Source: Dama dama
Lineage: Eukaryota; Chordata; Mammalia; Artiodactyla; Cervidae
NCBI RefSeq assembly: GCF_033118175.1
Contig: NW_026870963.1
Span: 682,001 to 746,000 of the forward strand
Direction of reading: 5' to 3'
Length of the DNA: 64,000 nt
Notes under the pieces: model-generated
Seen by the model: the letters and a program-made list of their open reading frames with translations, nothing else
Database searches by the model: none
What the model was told of the DNA's origin: nothing
Shown: piece after piece, positions 13,501 to 26,800 of the stretch
Layout of the letters: each line of letters starts with the position of its first letter
How positions within the stretch are numbered: position 1 is the stretch's first letter
Program-made: the position numbers and the translations under genes

Positions 13501-15879
13501 TGAAAGGTGTGGAAAACATGAGGAGCATGAAAAGGTGTGAAAAATACGAGGAGCAAGAAAAGGTGTGAAAAATTCGAGGAGCACGAAAAGGTCTGAAAAT
13601 ATGAGGAGCACGAAAAATTCTGAAAAATAAGAGGAGCATGAAAAGCTCTGTAAAATAAGAGGAGCATGAAAAGTTCTGAAAAATACGAGGAGCATGAAAC
13701 GGGCTGAAAAATACAAGGAGCATGAAAAGGTCTGAAAAATACGAGGAACAAGAAAAGGTGTGAAAAATACGAGAAGCATGAATCGTTCTGAAAAATACGA
13801 GGACCAAGAAAGGTATGAAAAATACGGGGAGCATGAAAAGGTCTGAAAAATACGACTAGCATGAAAAGGTCTGAAAAATAAGAGGAGCATGAAAAGGTGT
13901 CAAAAATATGAGGAGCATGAAACAGTGTGAAAATATAAAGAGCATGAAACGGTGTGAAAAATATGAAGAACATGAAAGGTGTGAGAAATATGAGGAGCAT
14001 GAAAAGGTCTGAAAACTACAAGGAGCATGAAAAGTTGTGAAAATTACGAGGAGCATGAAAAGGTCTGGAAAATACGAGGAGCATGAAAATATCTGAAAAA
14101 TATGAGGAGCATGAAACAGTGTGGAAACATGAAGAGCATGAAACGGTGTGAAAAATATGAAGAGCATGAAAAGGTGTGAAAAATATGAGGAGCATGAAAC
14201 GGCCTGAAAAATATTAAGAGCATTAAAAGGTGTGAAAAATATGAGGATCATGAAAAGGTATGAAAAATACGATGAGCATGGAAAGGTCTGAAAAATACGA
14301 GGGGCCTTAATGTCTGAAAAACACGAGGAGCATGAAAAGTTCTGAAAAATACGAGAAGCATGAAAATGTCTGTAAAACACAAGGAGCACGAAACGGTGTG
14401 ATAAATATGAAGAGCATGAAACGGTTTGAAAAATATGAGGAGCATGAAACGGTCTGAAAATATGAGGAGCATGAAAAGGTCTGAAAAATACGAGGGGCCA
14501 GAATGTCTGAAAAATACGAGGAGCGTGAATACGTCTGAAAAACACGAGGAGCATGAAAAGTTCTGAAAAATACGAGAAGCATGAAAATGTCTGTAAAACA
14601 CAAGGAGCACGAAACGGTGTGATAAATATGAAGAGCATGAAACGGTTTGAAAAATATGAGGAGCACGAAAAGGTCTGAAAATATGAGGAGCACGAAAAAT
14701 TCTGAAAAATAAGAGGAGCATGAAAAGCTCTGTAAAATAAGAGGAGCATGAAAAGTTCTGAAAAATACGAGAAGCATGAAAATGTCTGTAAAACACAAGG
14801 AGCACGAAACGGTGTGATAAATATGAAGAGCATGAAAAGGTGTGAAAAATATGAGGAGCATGAAAAAGTGTGAAAAATATGAAGAGCATGAAAAGGTCTG
14901 AAATATACGAAGAGCTTGAAAACATGGGACAAATACGAAGAGCATGAAAAGATGTAAAAAATATGAAGTGCATGACAAGGTGTGAAAAATAAGTAGAGCA
15001 TGAAACAGTGTGAAAAAAGAGAAGAGGATGAAAAGGTGTGAAAAATATGAAGAGCATAAAAAGGTGTGAAAAATTTCGAAGAACCTGAAAAGGTGTGAAA
15101 AATACGAAGAGCATGAAAAGTTGTGAAAAATACGAAGTGCATTAAAGGTGTGAAACATATGAATAGCCTGAACGGTGTGTAAAATATGAAGAGCATGAAA
15201 AGTTGTGAATAATATGAGGTTAATGAAATGGTGTGAAAAATATGAAGAGCATGAAACGGTCTGTAAAATATGAAGAGCATGAAAAGATGTGAAAAATACG
15301 CGGAGCATGAAAAGGTTTGAAAAATACGAGGAGCATGAAGAGGAGTGAAAAATACGAAGAGCATGAAACGGTCTAAAAAAAAGGAGGAGCATGAATAGGT
15401 CTGAAAATACGAAGAGCATGAAGAGAATGAAAAGTTCTGAAAAATATGAAGAGCATGAAAATTTGTGTAAAATATGAAGAGCAAGAAAAGGTTTAAAAAT
15501 ACGAAGAGCATGAAAAGGTGTGAAAAATTTGAAAAGCATGACAAGGTGTGAAAAATATGAAGAGCATCAAACGGTGTGAAAAATAAGAAGAGCAAGAAAA
15601 GGTTTAAAAAATAAGAAGAGCATGAGAAGTTGTGTAAAATATGAAGAGCATGTAAACGTGTGAAAAATATGTGGAGCATGAAAAGGTCTGAAAAATACGA
15701 GGAGCATGAAGAGGAGTGAAAAATACGAAGAGGATGAAAAGGTCTGAAAAATAGGAGGAACATGAATAGGTCTGAAAATACGAAGAGCATGAAGAGAATG
15801 AAAAGTTCTGAAAAATATGAAGAGCATGAAAAGTTGTGTAAAATATGAGGAGCAAGAAAAGGTTTAAAAAATACGAAGA
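10522..15879 (+). repeat. HOR copy 3 (5,358 bp)
   Basis: Full-length copy, at an offset of 5,358 bp from copy 2. Two substitutions distinguish it. At 12034 the sequence reads AATCATATC (A instead of G), shared with partial copy 5. At 12855 it reads ATATGAGGAGCATT where the other copies read ATATGAAGAGCATT. Confidence 0.93.
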
Positions 15880-18800
15880 GCGTGAAAAGGTGTGAAAAAT
15901 TTGAAAAGCATGACAAGGTGTGAAAAATATGAAGAGCATCAAACGGTGTGAAAAATAAGAAGAGCAAGAAAAGGTTTAAAAAATAAGAAGAGCATGAGAA
16001 GTTGTGTAAAATATGAAGAGCATGTAAACGTGTGAAAATTATGTGGAGCATGAAAAGGTCTGAAAAATGTGAAGAGCATGAAAAGCTGTGAAAAATCTGA
16101 GGAGCATGAAACGGTGTGACAATATGAAGCTCATGAAAAGATGTGAAAAATATGAGGAGCATGAAATGGTGTGAAAAATAAGAAGAGCATGAAAAGGTGT
16201 GAATAATACGAGAAGCATGAAACGGTCTGAAAAATACGAGGACCATGAAAGGTATGAAAGATACAGGGAGCATGAAAAGGTTTGAAAAATATGAGGAGCA
16301 CGAAAAGGTGTGAAAAATAAGAGGAGCATGAAAAGTTATCAAAAATATGAGGAGCATGAAACGGTGTGAAAATATCATGAGCATGAAACTGTGTGAAAAA
16401 TATGAAGAGCATGAAAGGTGTGAGAAATATGAGGAGAATGAAAAGGTCTGAAAAGTACAAGGAGCATGAAAAGATCGGAAATATACTAGGAGAATGAAAA
16501 GGTCTGAAAAATATGAGGAGCATGAAATGGTCTGAAAATTACGAGGAGCATGAAAAGATGTCAAAAATACGGGGAACATGAAAAGGTCTGAAAAATACGA
16601 GGAGCATGAAAAAGTATGGAAAATACGAGGAGCATGAAAATGTGTGAAAAACATGAGGAGCATGAAAACGTCTCAAAAATATGAGGAGGATGAAACGGTG
16701 TGAAAATATGAAGAGCATGAAACGCTGTGAAAAATATGAAGAGCATGAAAGGTGTGGAAAACATGAGGAGCATGAAAAGGTGTGAAAAATTCGAGGAGCA
16801 CGAAAAGGTCTGAAAATACGAGGAGCACGAAAAGTTCTGAAAAATATGAGGAGCATGAAAAGCTCTGTAAAATACGAGGAGCATGAAAAGGTCTGAAAAA
16901 TACGAGGAGCATGAAAAGGTGTAAAAATACGAGGAGCAAAATAAGGTCTGAAAAATATGAGGAGCATGAAAACGTCTGAAAAATACTAGGAGCATGAAAA
17001 GGTCTATATAATACGAGGAGCATGAAAAGGTCTGAAAATTACAAGGAGCATGAAAAGGTCTGAAAAATACGAGGAGCATGAAAAGGAGTGAAAAACACAA
17101 GAGCATGAAAATGTGTGAAAAATACGAGGAGCATGAAAAGGTTTGAAAAATATGAGGAGCATGAAAAGTTGTGAAAAATACGAGGAGCATGAAAAGGTGT
17201 GAAAAATACGAGAAGCATGAAACGATCTGAAAAATACGAGGATCATGAAAAGGTGTCAAAAATATGAGGAGCATGAAAATGTGTGAAATATATGAGGAAC
17301 ATGAAACGGTCTGAAAAATATGAGGAGCATGAAACGTTGTGAAAATATGAAGAGCATGAAATGGTATGAAAAATATGAAGAGCTTTAAATCGTATCAAAT
17401 ATATGACGAACATAAAAAGATGTGAAAAATATGAGGAGCATGAAACGGTATGAAAAATATGAGGAGCATGAAACGATGTGAAAAATATGAAGAGCATGAA
17501 AAGTTGTGAACAATATGAGGAACATGAAAAGGTGTGAAAAATACGAGGAGCATGAAAAGGTCTGAAAAATACGAGGGGCCTTAATGTCTGAAAAATACGA
17601 GGAGCGTGAAAAGTTCTGAAAAACACGAGGAGCATGAAAATGTCTGAAAAATACGAGGGGCCTGAATGTCTGAAAAATACGAGGAGCGTGAAAAGGTCTG
17701 AAAAACCCGAGGAGCATGAAAAGGTCTGAAAAATATGAGGAGCATGAAAAGGTGTCAAAAATATGACTAGCATGAAATGCTGTGAAAATATGAAGAGCAT
17801 GAAATGGTGTGAAGAAATATGAGGAGCAGGAAAAGGTGTGGAAACACGAAGAGTAAGAAAAGGAGTGAAAAACACGAAGAGCATGAAAAGGTGTGAAAAA
17901 CAGGAAGAGCACGAAAAGGTGTGAAAAATTCGAGAAGCATGAAACGGTCTGAAAAATAAGAGGACCATGAAAGGTATGAAAATACAGGGAGCATGAAAAG
18001 GTCTGAAAAATACGAGGAGCATGAAAAGGTATGAAAAATATGAAAAGCATGAAAAGATGTGAAAAATATGAAGAGCATGAAGTGCTGTGAAGAAATATCA
18101 GGAGCATGAAAAGGTGTGGAAAACACGAAGAGCAAGAAAAGGTGTGAAAAACACGGAGAGCATGAAAAGATGTGTAAAATATCAAGAGCGTGAAAAAGCC
18201 TGAAAAATATGAAGAGCATTAAAAGGAGTGAAAAACACGAAGAGCATGAAAAGGTGTGAAAAACAGGAAGAGCATGAAAAGGTGTGAAAAATACGAGAAG
18301 CATGAAACGGTCTGAAAAATACGAGGACCATGAATGTTATGAAAAATAAAGGGAGCATGAAAAGGTCTGAAAAATACGAGGAGCATGAAAAGGTGTGAAA
18401 AATAAGAGGAGCATGAAAAGTTATCAAAAATATGAGGAGCATGAAACGGTGTGAAAATATCATGAGCATGAAACCGTGTGAAAAATATGAAGAGCATGAA
18501 AGGTGTGAGAAATATGAGGAGCATGAAAAGGTTTGAAAAGTACAAGGAGCATGAAAAGATCGGAAAAATACTAGGAGAATGAAAAGGTCTGAAAAATATG
18601 AGGAGCATGAAATGGTCTGAAAAATATGAGGAGCATGAAAAGGTCTGAAAAATACGAGGAGCATGAAAAGGTCTGAAAAATATGAGGAGCAAGAAAAGGT
18701 CTGAAAAATACGAGGAGCATGAAAAGGTCTGGAAAATACGAGGAGCATGAAAATGTGTGAAAAACATGAGGAGCATGAAAACGTCTCAAAAATATGAGGA

Positions 18801-21237
18801 GGATGAAACGGTGTGAAAATATGAAGAGCATGAAACGCTGTGAAAAATATGAAGAGCATGAAAGGTGTGGAAAACATGAGGAGCATGAAAAGGTGTGAAA
18901 AATACGAGGAGCAAGAAAAGGTGTGAAAAATTCGAGGAGCACGAAAAGGTCTGAAAATATGAGGAGCACGAAAAATTCTGAAAAATAAGAGGAGCATGAA
19001 AAGCTCTGTAAAATAAGAGGAGCATGAAAAGTTCTGAAAAATACGAGGAGCATGAAACGGGCTGAAAAATACAAGGAGCATGAAAAGGTCTGAAAAATAC
19101 GAGGAACAAGAAAAGGTGTGAAAAATACGAGAAGCATGAATCGTTCTGAAAAATACGAGGACCAAGAAAGGTATGAAAAATACGGGGAGCATGAAAAGGT
19201 CTGAAAAATACGACTAGCATGAAAAGGTCTGAAAAATAAGAGGAGCATGAAAAGGTGTCAAAAATATGAGGAGCATGAAACAGTGTGAAAATATAAAGAG
19301 CATGAAACGGTGTGAAAAATATGAAGAACATGAAAGGTGTGAGAAATATGAGGAGCATGAAAAGGTCTGAAAACTACAAGGAGCATGAAAAGTTGTGAAA
19401 ATTACGAGGAGCATGAAAAGGTCTGGAAAATACGAGGAGCATGAAAATATCTGAAAAATATGAGGAGCATGAAACAGTGTGGAAACATGAAGAGCATGAA
19501 ACGGTGTGAAAAATATGAAGAGCATGAAAAGGTGTGAAAAATATGAGGAGCATGAAACGGCCTGAAAAATATTAAGAGCATTAAAAGGTGTGAAAAATAT
19601 GAGGATCATGAAAAGGTATGAAAAATACGATGAGCATGGAAAGGTCTGAAAAATACGAGGGGCCTTAATGTCTGAAAAACACGAGGAGCATGAAAAGTTC
19701 TGAAAAATACGAGAAGCATGAAAATGTCTGTAAAACACAAGGAGCACGAAACGGTGTGATAAATATGAAGAGCATGAAACGGTTTGAAAAATATGAGGAG
19801 CATGAAACGGTCTGAAAATATGAGGAGCATGAAAAGGTCTGAAAAATACGAGGGGCCAGAATGTCTGAAAAATACGAGGAGCGTGAATACGTCTGAAAAA
19901 CACGAGGAGCATGAAAAGTTCTGAAAAATACGAGAAGCATGAAAATGTCTGTAAAACACAAGGAGCACGAAACGGTGTGATAAATATGAAGAGCATGAAA
20001 CGGTTTGAAAAATATGAGGAGCACGAAAAGGTCTGAAAATATGAGGAGCACGAAAAATTCTGAAAAATAAGAGGAGCATGAAAAGCTCTGTAAAATAAGA
20101 GGAGCATGAAAAGTTCTGAAAAATACGAGAAGCATGAAAATGTCTGTAAAACACAAGGAGCACGAAACGGTGTGATAAATATGAAGAGCATGAAAAGGTG
20201 TGAAAAATATGAGGAGCATGAAAAAGTGTGAAAAATATGAAGAGCATGAAAAGGTCTGAAATATACGAAGAGCTTGAAAACATGGGACAAATACGAAGAG
20301 CATGAAAAGATGTAAAAAATATGAAGTGCATGACAAGGTGTGAAAAATAAGTAGAGCATGAAACAGTGTGAAAAAAGAGAAGAGGATGAAAAGGTGTGAA
20401 AAATATGAAGAGCATAAAAAGGTGTGAAAAATTTCGAAGAACCTGAAAAGGTGTGAAAAATACGAAGAGCATGAAAAGTTGTGAAAAATACGAAGTGCAT
20501 TAAAGGTGTGAAACATATGAATAGCCTGAACGGTGTGTAAAATATGAAGAGCATGAAAAGTTGTGAATAATATGAGGTTAATGAAATGGTGTGAAAAATA
20601 TGAAGAGCATGAAACGGTCTGTAAAATATGAAGAGCATGAAAAGATGTGAAAAATACGCGGAGCATGAAAAGGTTTGAAAAATACGAGGAGCATGAAGAG
20701 GAGTGAAAAATACGAAGAGCATGAAACGGTCTAAAAAAAAGGAGGAGCATGAATAGGTCTGAAAATACGAAGAGCATGAAGAGAATGAAAAGTTCTGAAA
20801 AATATGAAGAGCATGAAAATTTGTGTAAAATATGAAGAGCAAGAAAAGGTTTAAAAATACGAAGAGCATGAAAAGGTGTGAAAAATTTGAAAAGCATGAC
20901 AAGGTGTGAAAAATATGAAGAGCATCAAACGGTGTGAAAAATAAGAAGAGCAAGAAAAGGTTTAAAAAATAAGAAGAGCATGAGAAGTTGTGTAAAATAT
21001 GAAGAGCATGTAAACGTGTGAAAAATATGTGGAGCATGAAAAGGTCTGAAAAATACGAGGAGCATGAAGAGGAGTGAAAAATACGAAGAGGATGAAAAGG
21101 TCTGAAAAATAGGAGGAACATGAATAGGTCTGAAAATACGAAGAGCATGAAGAGAATGAAAAGTTCTGAAAAATATGAAGAGCATGAAAAGTTGTGTAAA
21201 ATATGAGGAGCAAGAAAAGGTTTAAAAAATACGAAGA
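15880..21237 (+). repeat. HOR copy 4 (5,358 bp)
   Basis: Full-length copy. At 17392 it carries the G version (AATCGTATC) seen in copies 1 and 2, unlike its neighbours copy 3 and copy 5. Confidence 0.93.
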
Positions 21238-23816
21238 GCGTGAAAAGGTGTGAAAAATTTGAAAAGCATGACAAGGTGTGAAAAATATGAAGAGCATCAA
21301 ACGGTGTGAAAAATAAGAAGAGCAAGAAAAGGTTTAAAAAATAAGAAGAGCATGAGAAGTTGTGTAAAATATGAAGAGCATGTAAACGTGTGAAAATTAT
21401 GTGGAGCATGAAAAGGTCTGAAAAATGTGAAGAGCATGAAAAGCTGTGAAAAATCTGAGGAGCATGAAACGGTGTGACAATATGAAGCTCATGAAAAGAT
21501 GTGAAAAATATGAGGAGCATGAAATGGTGTGAAAAATAAGAAGAGCATGAAAAGGTGTGAATAATACGAGAAGCATGAAACGGTCTGAAAAATACGAGGA
21601 CCATGAAAGGTATGAAAGATACAGGGAGCATGAAAAGGTTTGAAAAATATGAGGAGCACGAAAAGGTGTGAAAAATAAGAGGAGCATGAAAAGTTATCAA
21701 AAATATGAGGAGCATGAAACGGTGTGAAAATATCATGAGCATGAAACTGTGTGAAAAATATGAAGAGCATGAAAGGTGTGAGAAATATGAGGAGAATGAA
21801 AAGGTCTGAAAAGTACAAGGAGCATGAAAAGATCGGAAATATACTAGGAGAATGAAAAGGTCTGAAAAATATGAGGAGCATGAAATGGTCTGAAAATTAC
21901 GAGGAGCATGAAAAGATGTCAAAAATACGGGGAACATGAAAAGGTCTGAAAAATACGAGGAGCATGAAAAAGTATGGAAAATACGAGGAGCATGAAAATG
22001 TGTGAAAAACATGAGGAGCATGAAAACGTCTCAAAAATATGAGGAGGATGAAACGGTGTGAAAATATGAAGAGCATGAAACGCTGTGAAAAATATGAAGA
22101 GCATGAAAGGTGTGGAAAACATGAGGAGCATGAAAAGGTGTGAAAAATTCGAGGAGCACGAAAAGGTCTGAAAATACGAGGAGCACGAAAAGTTCTGAAA
22201 AATATGAGGAGCATGAAAAGCTCTGTAAAATACGAGGAGCATGAAAAGGTCTGAAAAATACGAGGAGCATGAAAAGGTGTAAAAATACGAGGAGCAAAAT
22301 AAGGTCTGAAAAATATGAGGAGCATGAAAACGTCTGAAAAATACTAGGAGCATGAAAAGGTCTATATAATACGAGGAGCATGAAAAGGTCTGAAAATTAC
22401 AAGGAGCATGAAAAGGTCTGAAAAATACGAGGAGCATGAAAAGGAGTGAAAAACACAAGAGCATGAAAATGTGTGAAAAATACGAGGAGCATGAAAAGGT
22501 TTGAAAAATATGAGGAGCATGAAAAGTTGTGAAAAATACGAGGAGCATGAAAAGGTGTGAAAAATACGAGAAGCATGAAACGATCTGAAAAATACGAGGA
22601 TCATGAAAAGGTGTCAAAAATATGAGGAGCATGAAAATGTGTGAAATATATGAGGAACATGAAACGGTCTGAAAAATATGAGGAGCATGAAACGTTGTGA
22701 AAATATGAAGAGCATGAAATGGTATGAAAAATATGAAGAGCTTTAAATCATATCAAATATATGACGAACATAAAAAGATGTGAAAAATATGAGGAGCATG
22801 AAACGGTATGAAAAATATGAGGAGCATGAAACGATGTGAAAAATATGAAGAGCATGAAAAGTTGTGAACAATATGAGGAACATGAAAAGGTGTGAAAAAT
22901 ACGAGGAGCATGAAAAGGTCTGAAAAATACGAGGGGCCTTAATGTCTGAAAAATACGAGGAGCGTGAAAAGTTCTGAAAAACACGAGGAGCATGAAAATG
23001 TCTGAAAAATACGAGGGGCCTGAATGTCTGAAAAATACGAGGAGCGTGAAAAGGTCTGAAAAACCCGAGGAGCATGAAAAGGTCTGAAAAATATGAGGAG
23101 CATGAAAAGGTGTCAAAAATATGACTAGCATGAAATGCTGTGAAAATATGAAGAGCATGAAATGGTGTGAAGAAATATGAGGAGCAGGAAAAGGTGTGGA
23201 AACACGAAGAGTAAGAAAAGGAGTGAAAAACACGAAGAGCATGAAAAGGTGTGAAAAACAGGAAGAGCACGAAAAGGTGTGAAAAATTCGAGAAGCATGA
23301 AACGGTCTGAAAAATAAGAGGACCATGAAAGGTATGAAAATACAGGGAGCATGAAAAGGTCTGAAAAATACGAGGAGCATGAAAAGGTATGAAAAATATG
23401 AAAAGCATGAAAAGATGTGAAAAATATGAAGAGCATGAAGTGCTGTGAAGAAATATCAGGAGCATGAAAAGGTGTGGAAAACACGAAGAGCAAGAAAAGG
23501 TGTGAAAAACACGGAGAGCATGAAAAGATGTGTAAAATATCAAGAGCGTGAAAAAGCCTGAAAAATATGAAGAGCATTAAAAGGAGTGAAAAACACGAAG
23601 AGCATGAAAAGGTGTGAAAAACAGGAAGAGCATGAAAAGGTGTGAAAAATACGAGAAGCATGAAACGGTCTGAAAAATACGAGGACCATGAATGTTATGA
23701 AAAATAAAGGGAGCATGAAAAGGTCTGAAAAATACGAGGAGCATGAAAAGGTGTGAAAAATAAGAGGAGCATGAAAAGTTATCAAAAATATGAGGAGCAT
23801 GAAACGGTGTGAAAAA
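21238..23816 (+). repeat. HOR copy 5, partial (first ~2,579 bp)
   Basis: This copy matches the start of the HOR up to about 23816, in the unit reading GAAACGGTGTGAAAA. There the HOR continues with TATCATGAGCATG, whereas this copy switches to TTACAAAGTGCAAG, and long-range HOR identity is lost. At 22750 it has the A variant also found in copy 3. This is the right edge of the HOR array. Confidence 0.9.
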
Positions 23817-26800
23817 TTACAAAGTGCAAGAAAAGTTGTGAAAAATTACGAGGAACATGAAAAGATGTGAAAAATACAAAGAGCATGAAAAGGTGAAAAA
23901 TACAAAGAGCATGAAAAGGTGTGATAAATATGAAGAGCATTAAGCGGTGTGAAAAATACGAAGTGCATGAAACGCTGTGAAAAATAGGAAGAGCTTGAAA
24001 AGTTCTGAAAAATATGAAGAGCATGAAAAGGTGTGAAAAATCCCAGGAGCATGAAAAGCTGTGAACAATACGAAGAGCATGAAAAATTCTGAAACATATG
24101 AAGAGCATGTAAAGGTTTGAAAACTATGAAGAGCATGAAAAGTTGTGAACAATATGAGGTTCATGAAATGGTGTGAAAAATATGAAGAGCATGAAACGGT
24201 GTGTAAAATATGAAGAGCATGAAACGGTGTGAAAAATACCAGGAGCATGAAAAGCTGTGATTTACAAGGACAATGAAAAGTTCTGAAAAATAGGAGGAGC
24301 ATGAAAAGGTCTGAAAAATACCAGAAGCACAAAAAGTTGTGAATAATATGAGGAGTATGAAAAGGTGTGAACAATATGAGGAGCATGAGAAGTTGTGAAA
24401 AACACGAGGAGCGTGAAAAGTTCTGAAAAATACGAGGAGCATGCAAAGGTCTGAAAAATACGAGGAGCTTGCAAACGTCTGAAAAATACGAGTAGCATGA
24501 AAAGGTCTAAAATATACGAGGAGCATGAAAAGGTGTGAATAATACGAGGAGCATGAAAAGGTCTAAAATATACAAGGAGCATGAAAAGGTGTGAATAATA
24601 TGAAAAGCATGAAAAGGTGTGAAATATACAAAGAGCATGAAAAGGTGTGAAAAATTACAAAGTGCATGAAAATTTGTGAAAAATTACGAAGACCATGAAA
24701 AGATGTGAAAAATAAAAAGAGCATGAAAAGGTGTGAAAAATACGAAGAGCATGAAAAGGTGTGAAAAATATGAAGAGCATTAAACGGTGTGAAAAATACG
24801 AAGTGCATGAAACGCTGTGAAAAATACGAAGCATCAGAATGTCTGAAAAATACGAAGAGCATGAAGTAGTGTGAAAAATACGAAGAGCATGAAAAGTTCT
24901 GAAAAATACGAAGAACATGAAAAGATGGGACAAATACGAAGAGGATGAAAAGATGTAAAAAATATGAAGAGCACGACAGGGTGTGAAAAATACGAAGAGC
25001 ATGAAAAGGGGTGAAAAATTTCGAAGAGCCTGAAAAGGTGTGAAAAATACGAAGAGCATGAAAATTTGTGAAAAATACGAAGTGCATGAAAAGGTGTGAA
25101 ACATACGAAGAGCCTGAAACGGTGTGTAAAATATGAAGAGCATGAAAAGGTGTGTAAAATATGAAGAGCAAGAAAAGGTGTGAAAAATACGCAGAATATG
25201 AAAAGGTCTGAAAAATAGGAGGAGCATGAATAGGTCTGAAATACGAAGAGCATGAAGAGAATGAAAAGTTCTGAAAAATATGAAGAGCATGAAAAGTTGT
25301 GAAAAATATGAAGAGCATGAAAATGTGTGAATATTATGACGAGCATGAAAAGGTGTGAACAATATGAGGAGCATGAGAAGTTGTGAAAAATACGAGAAGC
25401 ATGAAAAGTTCTGAACAATATGAAGAGCATGAAAAGGTGTGAACTATATGAAGAGCATGAAAAGGTGTGAAAAATATGAGGAGCATGAAAAGGTCTGAAA
25501 AATAAGAGGAGCTTGAAAGGTCTGAAAAATTTGAGGAGCATGAAAAGATCTGAAAAATACGAGGAGGTTGAAAAATTCTGAAAAATATGAAGAGCATGAA
25601 AAGTTCTGAAAAATACCCGGAGCATGAAAAGGTCTGAAAAATACAAAGAGCATGAAAAGGCGTGAAAATCACGAAGAGCATGCAAAGGTGTGAAAAATAC
25701 GAGGAGCATGAAAATGTGTGAAAAATATGAGGAGCATGAAAAGGTCTGAAAAAAAACGAGGAACATGAAATGGTGTAAAAAAATATGAGAACCATGAAAA
25801 TGCGTGAAAATCACGAAGAGCATGAAAAGGTGTGAAAAATACGAGGAGCATGTAAAGGTCTGAAAAATAGAAGTAGCATAAAAAGGTCTGAAAAATACGG
25901 GGAGCATGAAAAGGTCTGAAAAATACGAGGAGCATGAAAAGGTGTGAAAAATACGAGGAGTATGAAAAGGTGTCAAAAATACGAAGAGCATGAACAGGTG
26001 TGAAATATTACAAAGAGCATGAAAAGGTGTGAAAAATATGAGGAGCATGAAATGGTCTGAAAAATATCAAGAATTTGAAAAGGTCTGAAATATACGAAGA
26101 GCATGAAAACGTGTGAACAGTATGAAGAGCATGAAAATTTCTGAAAAATACGAGTAGCATGAAGAGTTCTGAAAAATACGAAGAGCATGAATAGGTCTGA
26201 AAAATAAGAGGAGCATGAAGATGTCTGAAAAATAGTAAGAGCATGGAAAGGTCTATAAAATACGAGGACCAGGCAAGGTCTGAAAAATACGAGGAGCATG
26301 AAAAGGTCTGAAAAATACGAGGAGCATGAAAAGGTGTGAAAAATATGAGGAGCATGAAAAAGTGTGAAAAATACGAGGAGCATGAAAAGGTGTGAAAAAC
26401 ACGAAGAGCATGAAAATGAATGAAAAATTCGAAGAGCATGAAAAGGTTTGAAAAATATGAGGAGCATGAAAAAGTGTGAAAAATACGGGGAGCATGAAAA
26501 GGTGTGGAAAATATCAAGAGCATGAAAAGGCCTGAAAAATATGAAGAGCATTAAAAGGAGTGAAAAACACGAAGAGCATGAAAAGGTGTGAAAAACAGGA
26601 AGAGCATGAAAAGGTGTGAAAAATACAAAGAGCATATAAAGGTGTGAAAAATACGAGGAGCATGAAAAAGTGTGAAAAATACGAGGAGCATGAAAAGGTG
26701 TGAAAAATACGAGAAGCATGAAAAGGTCTGATAAATACGAGGAGGATGAAAAGGTCTGAAAAATACGAGGAGCATGAAAAGGTCTGAAAAACACAAGGAG

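Larger units (their letters stand above)
1..23816 (+). repeat. 28-bp satellite array organised as a 5,358-bp higher-order repeat
   Basis: The whole interval is a head-to-tail array of a purine-rich 28-bp unit. A canonical copy lies at 8788-8815 (starts GTGTGAAAAATATGAAGAG, ends GCATGAAAAG). A second common version, for example at 2764-2791, has GTCTG at the start and TACGAGGAG in the middle. Single units differ by one to several bases, but the same long series of variants (about 191 units) recurs at a spacing of exactly 5,358 bp, which defines the HOR. The phase marker GCGTGAAAAGG occurs at 1 (cut by the window start), 5164, 10522, 15880 and 21238. Homology to the HOR stops near 23816. I do not recognise the 28-bp family. 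The window starts inside the array, so its left end is unknown. No coding function is supported. Confidence 0.95.

Noticed and set aside
1..23816. CRISPR array (28-bp repeats)
   Set aside because: The 28-bp units are directly adjacent with no unique spacers, units vary by several bases, and the arrays run for tens of kb beside a satellite I-like array.
1..23816. Assembly artefact as the sole explanation for the near-identical HOR copies
   Set aside because: Copies differ by specific substitutions (12034, 12855, 22750) and a 195-bp indel, which argues against simple duplication of one contig. Exact copy number still needs long reads, so this is only partly rejected.
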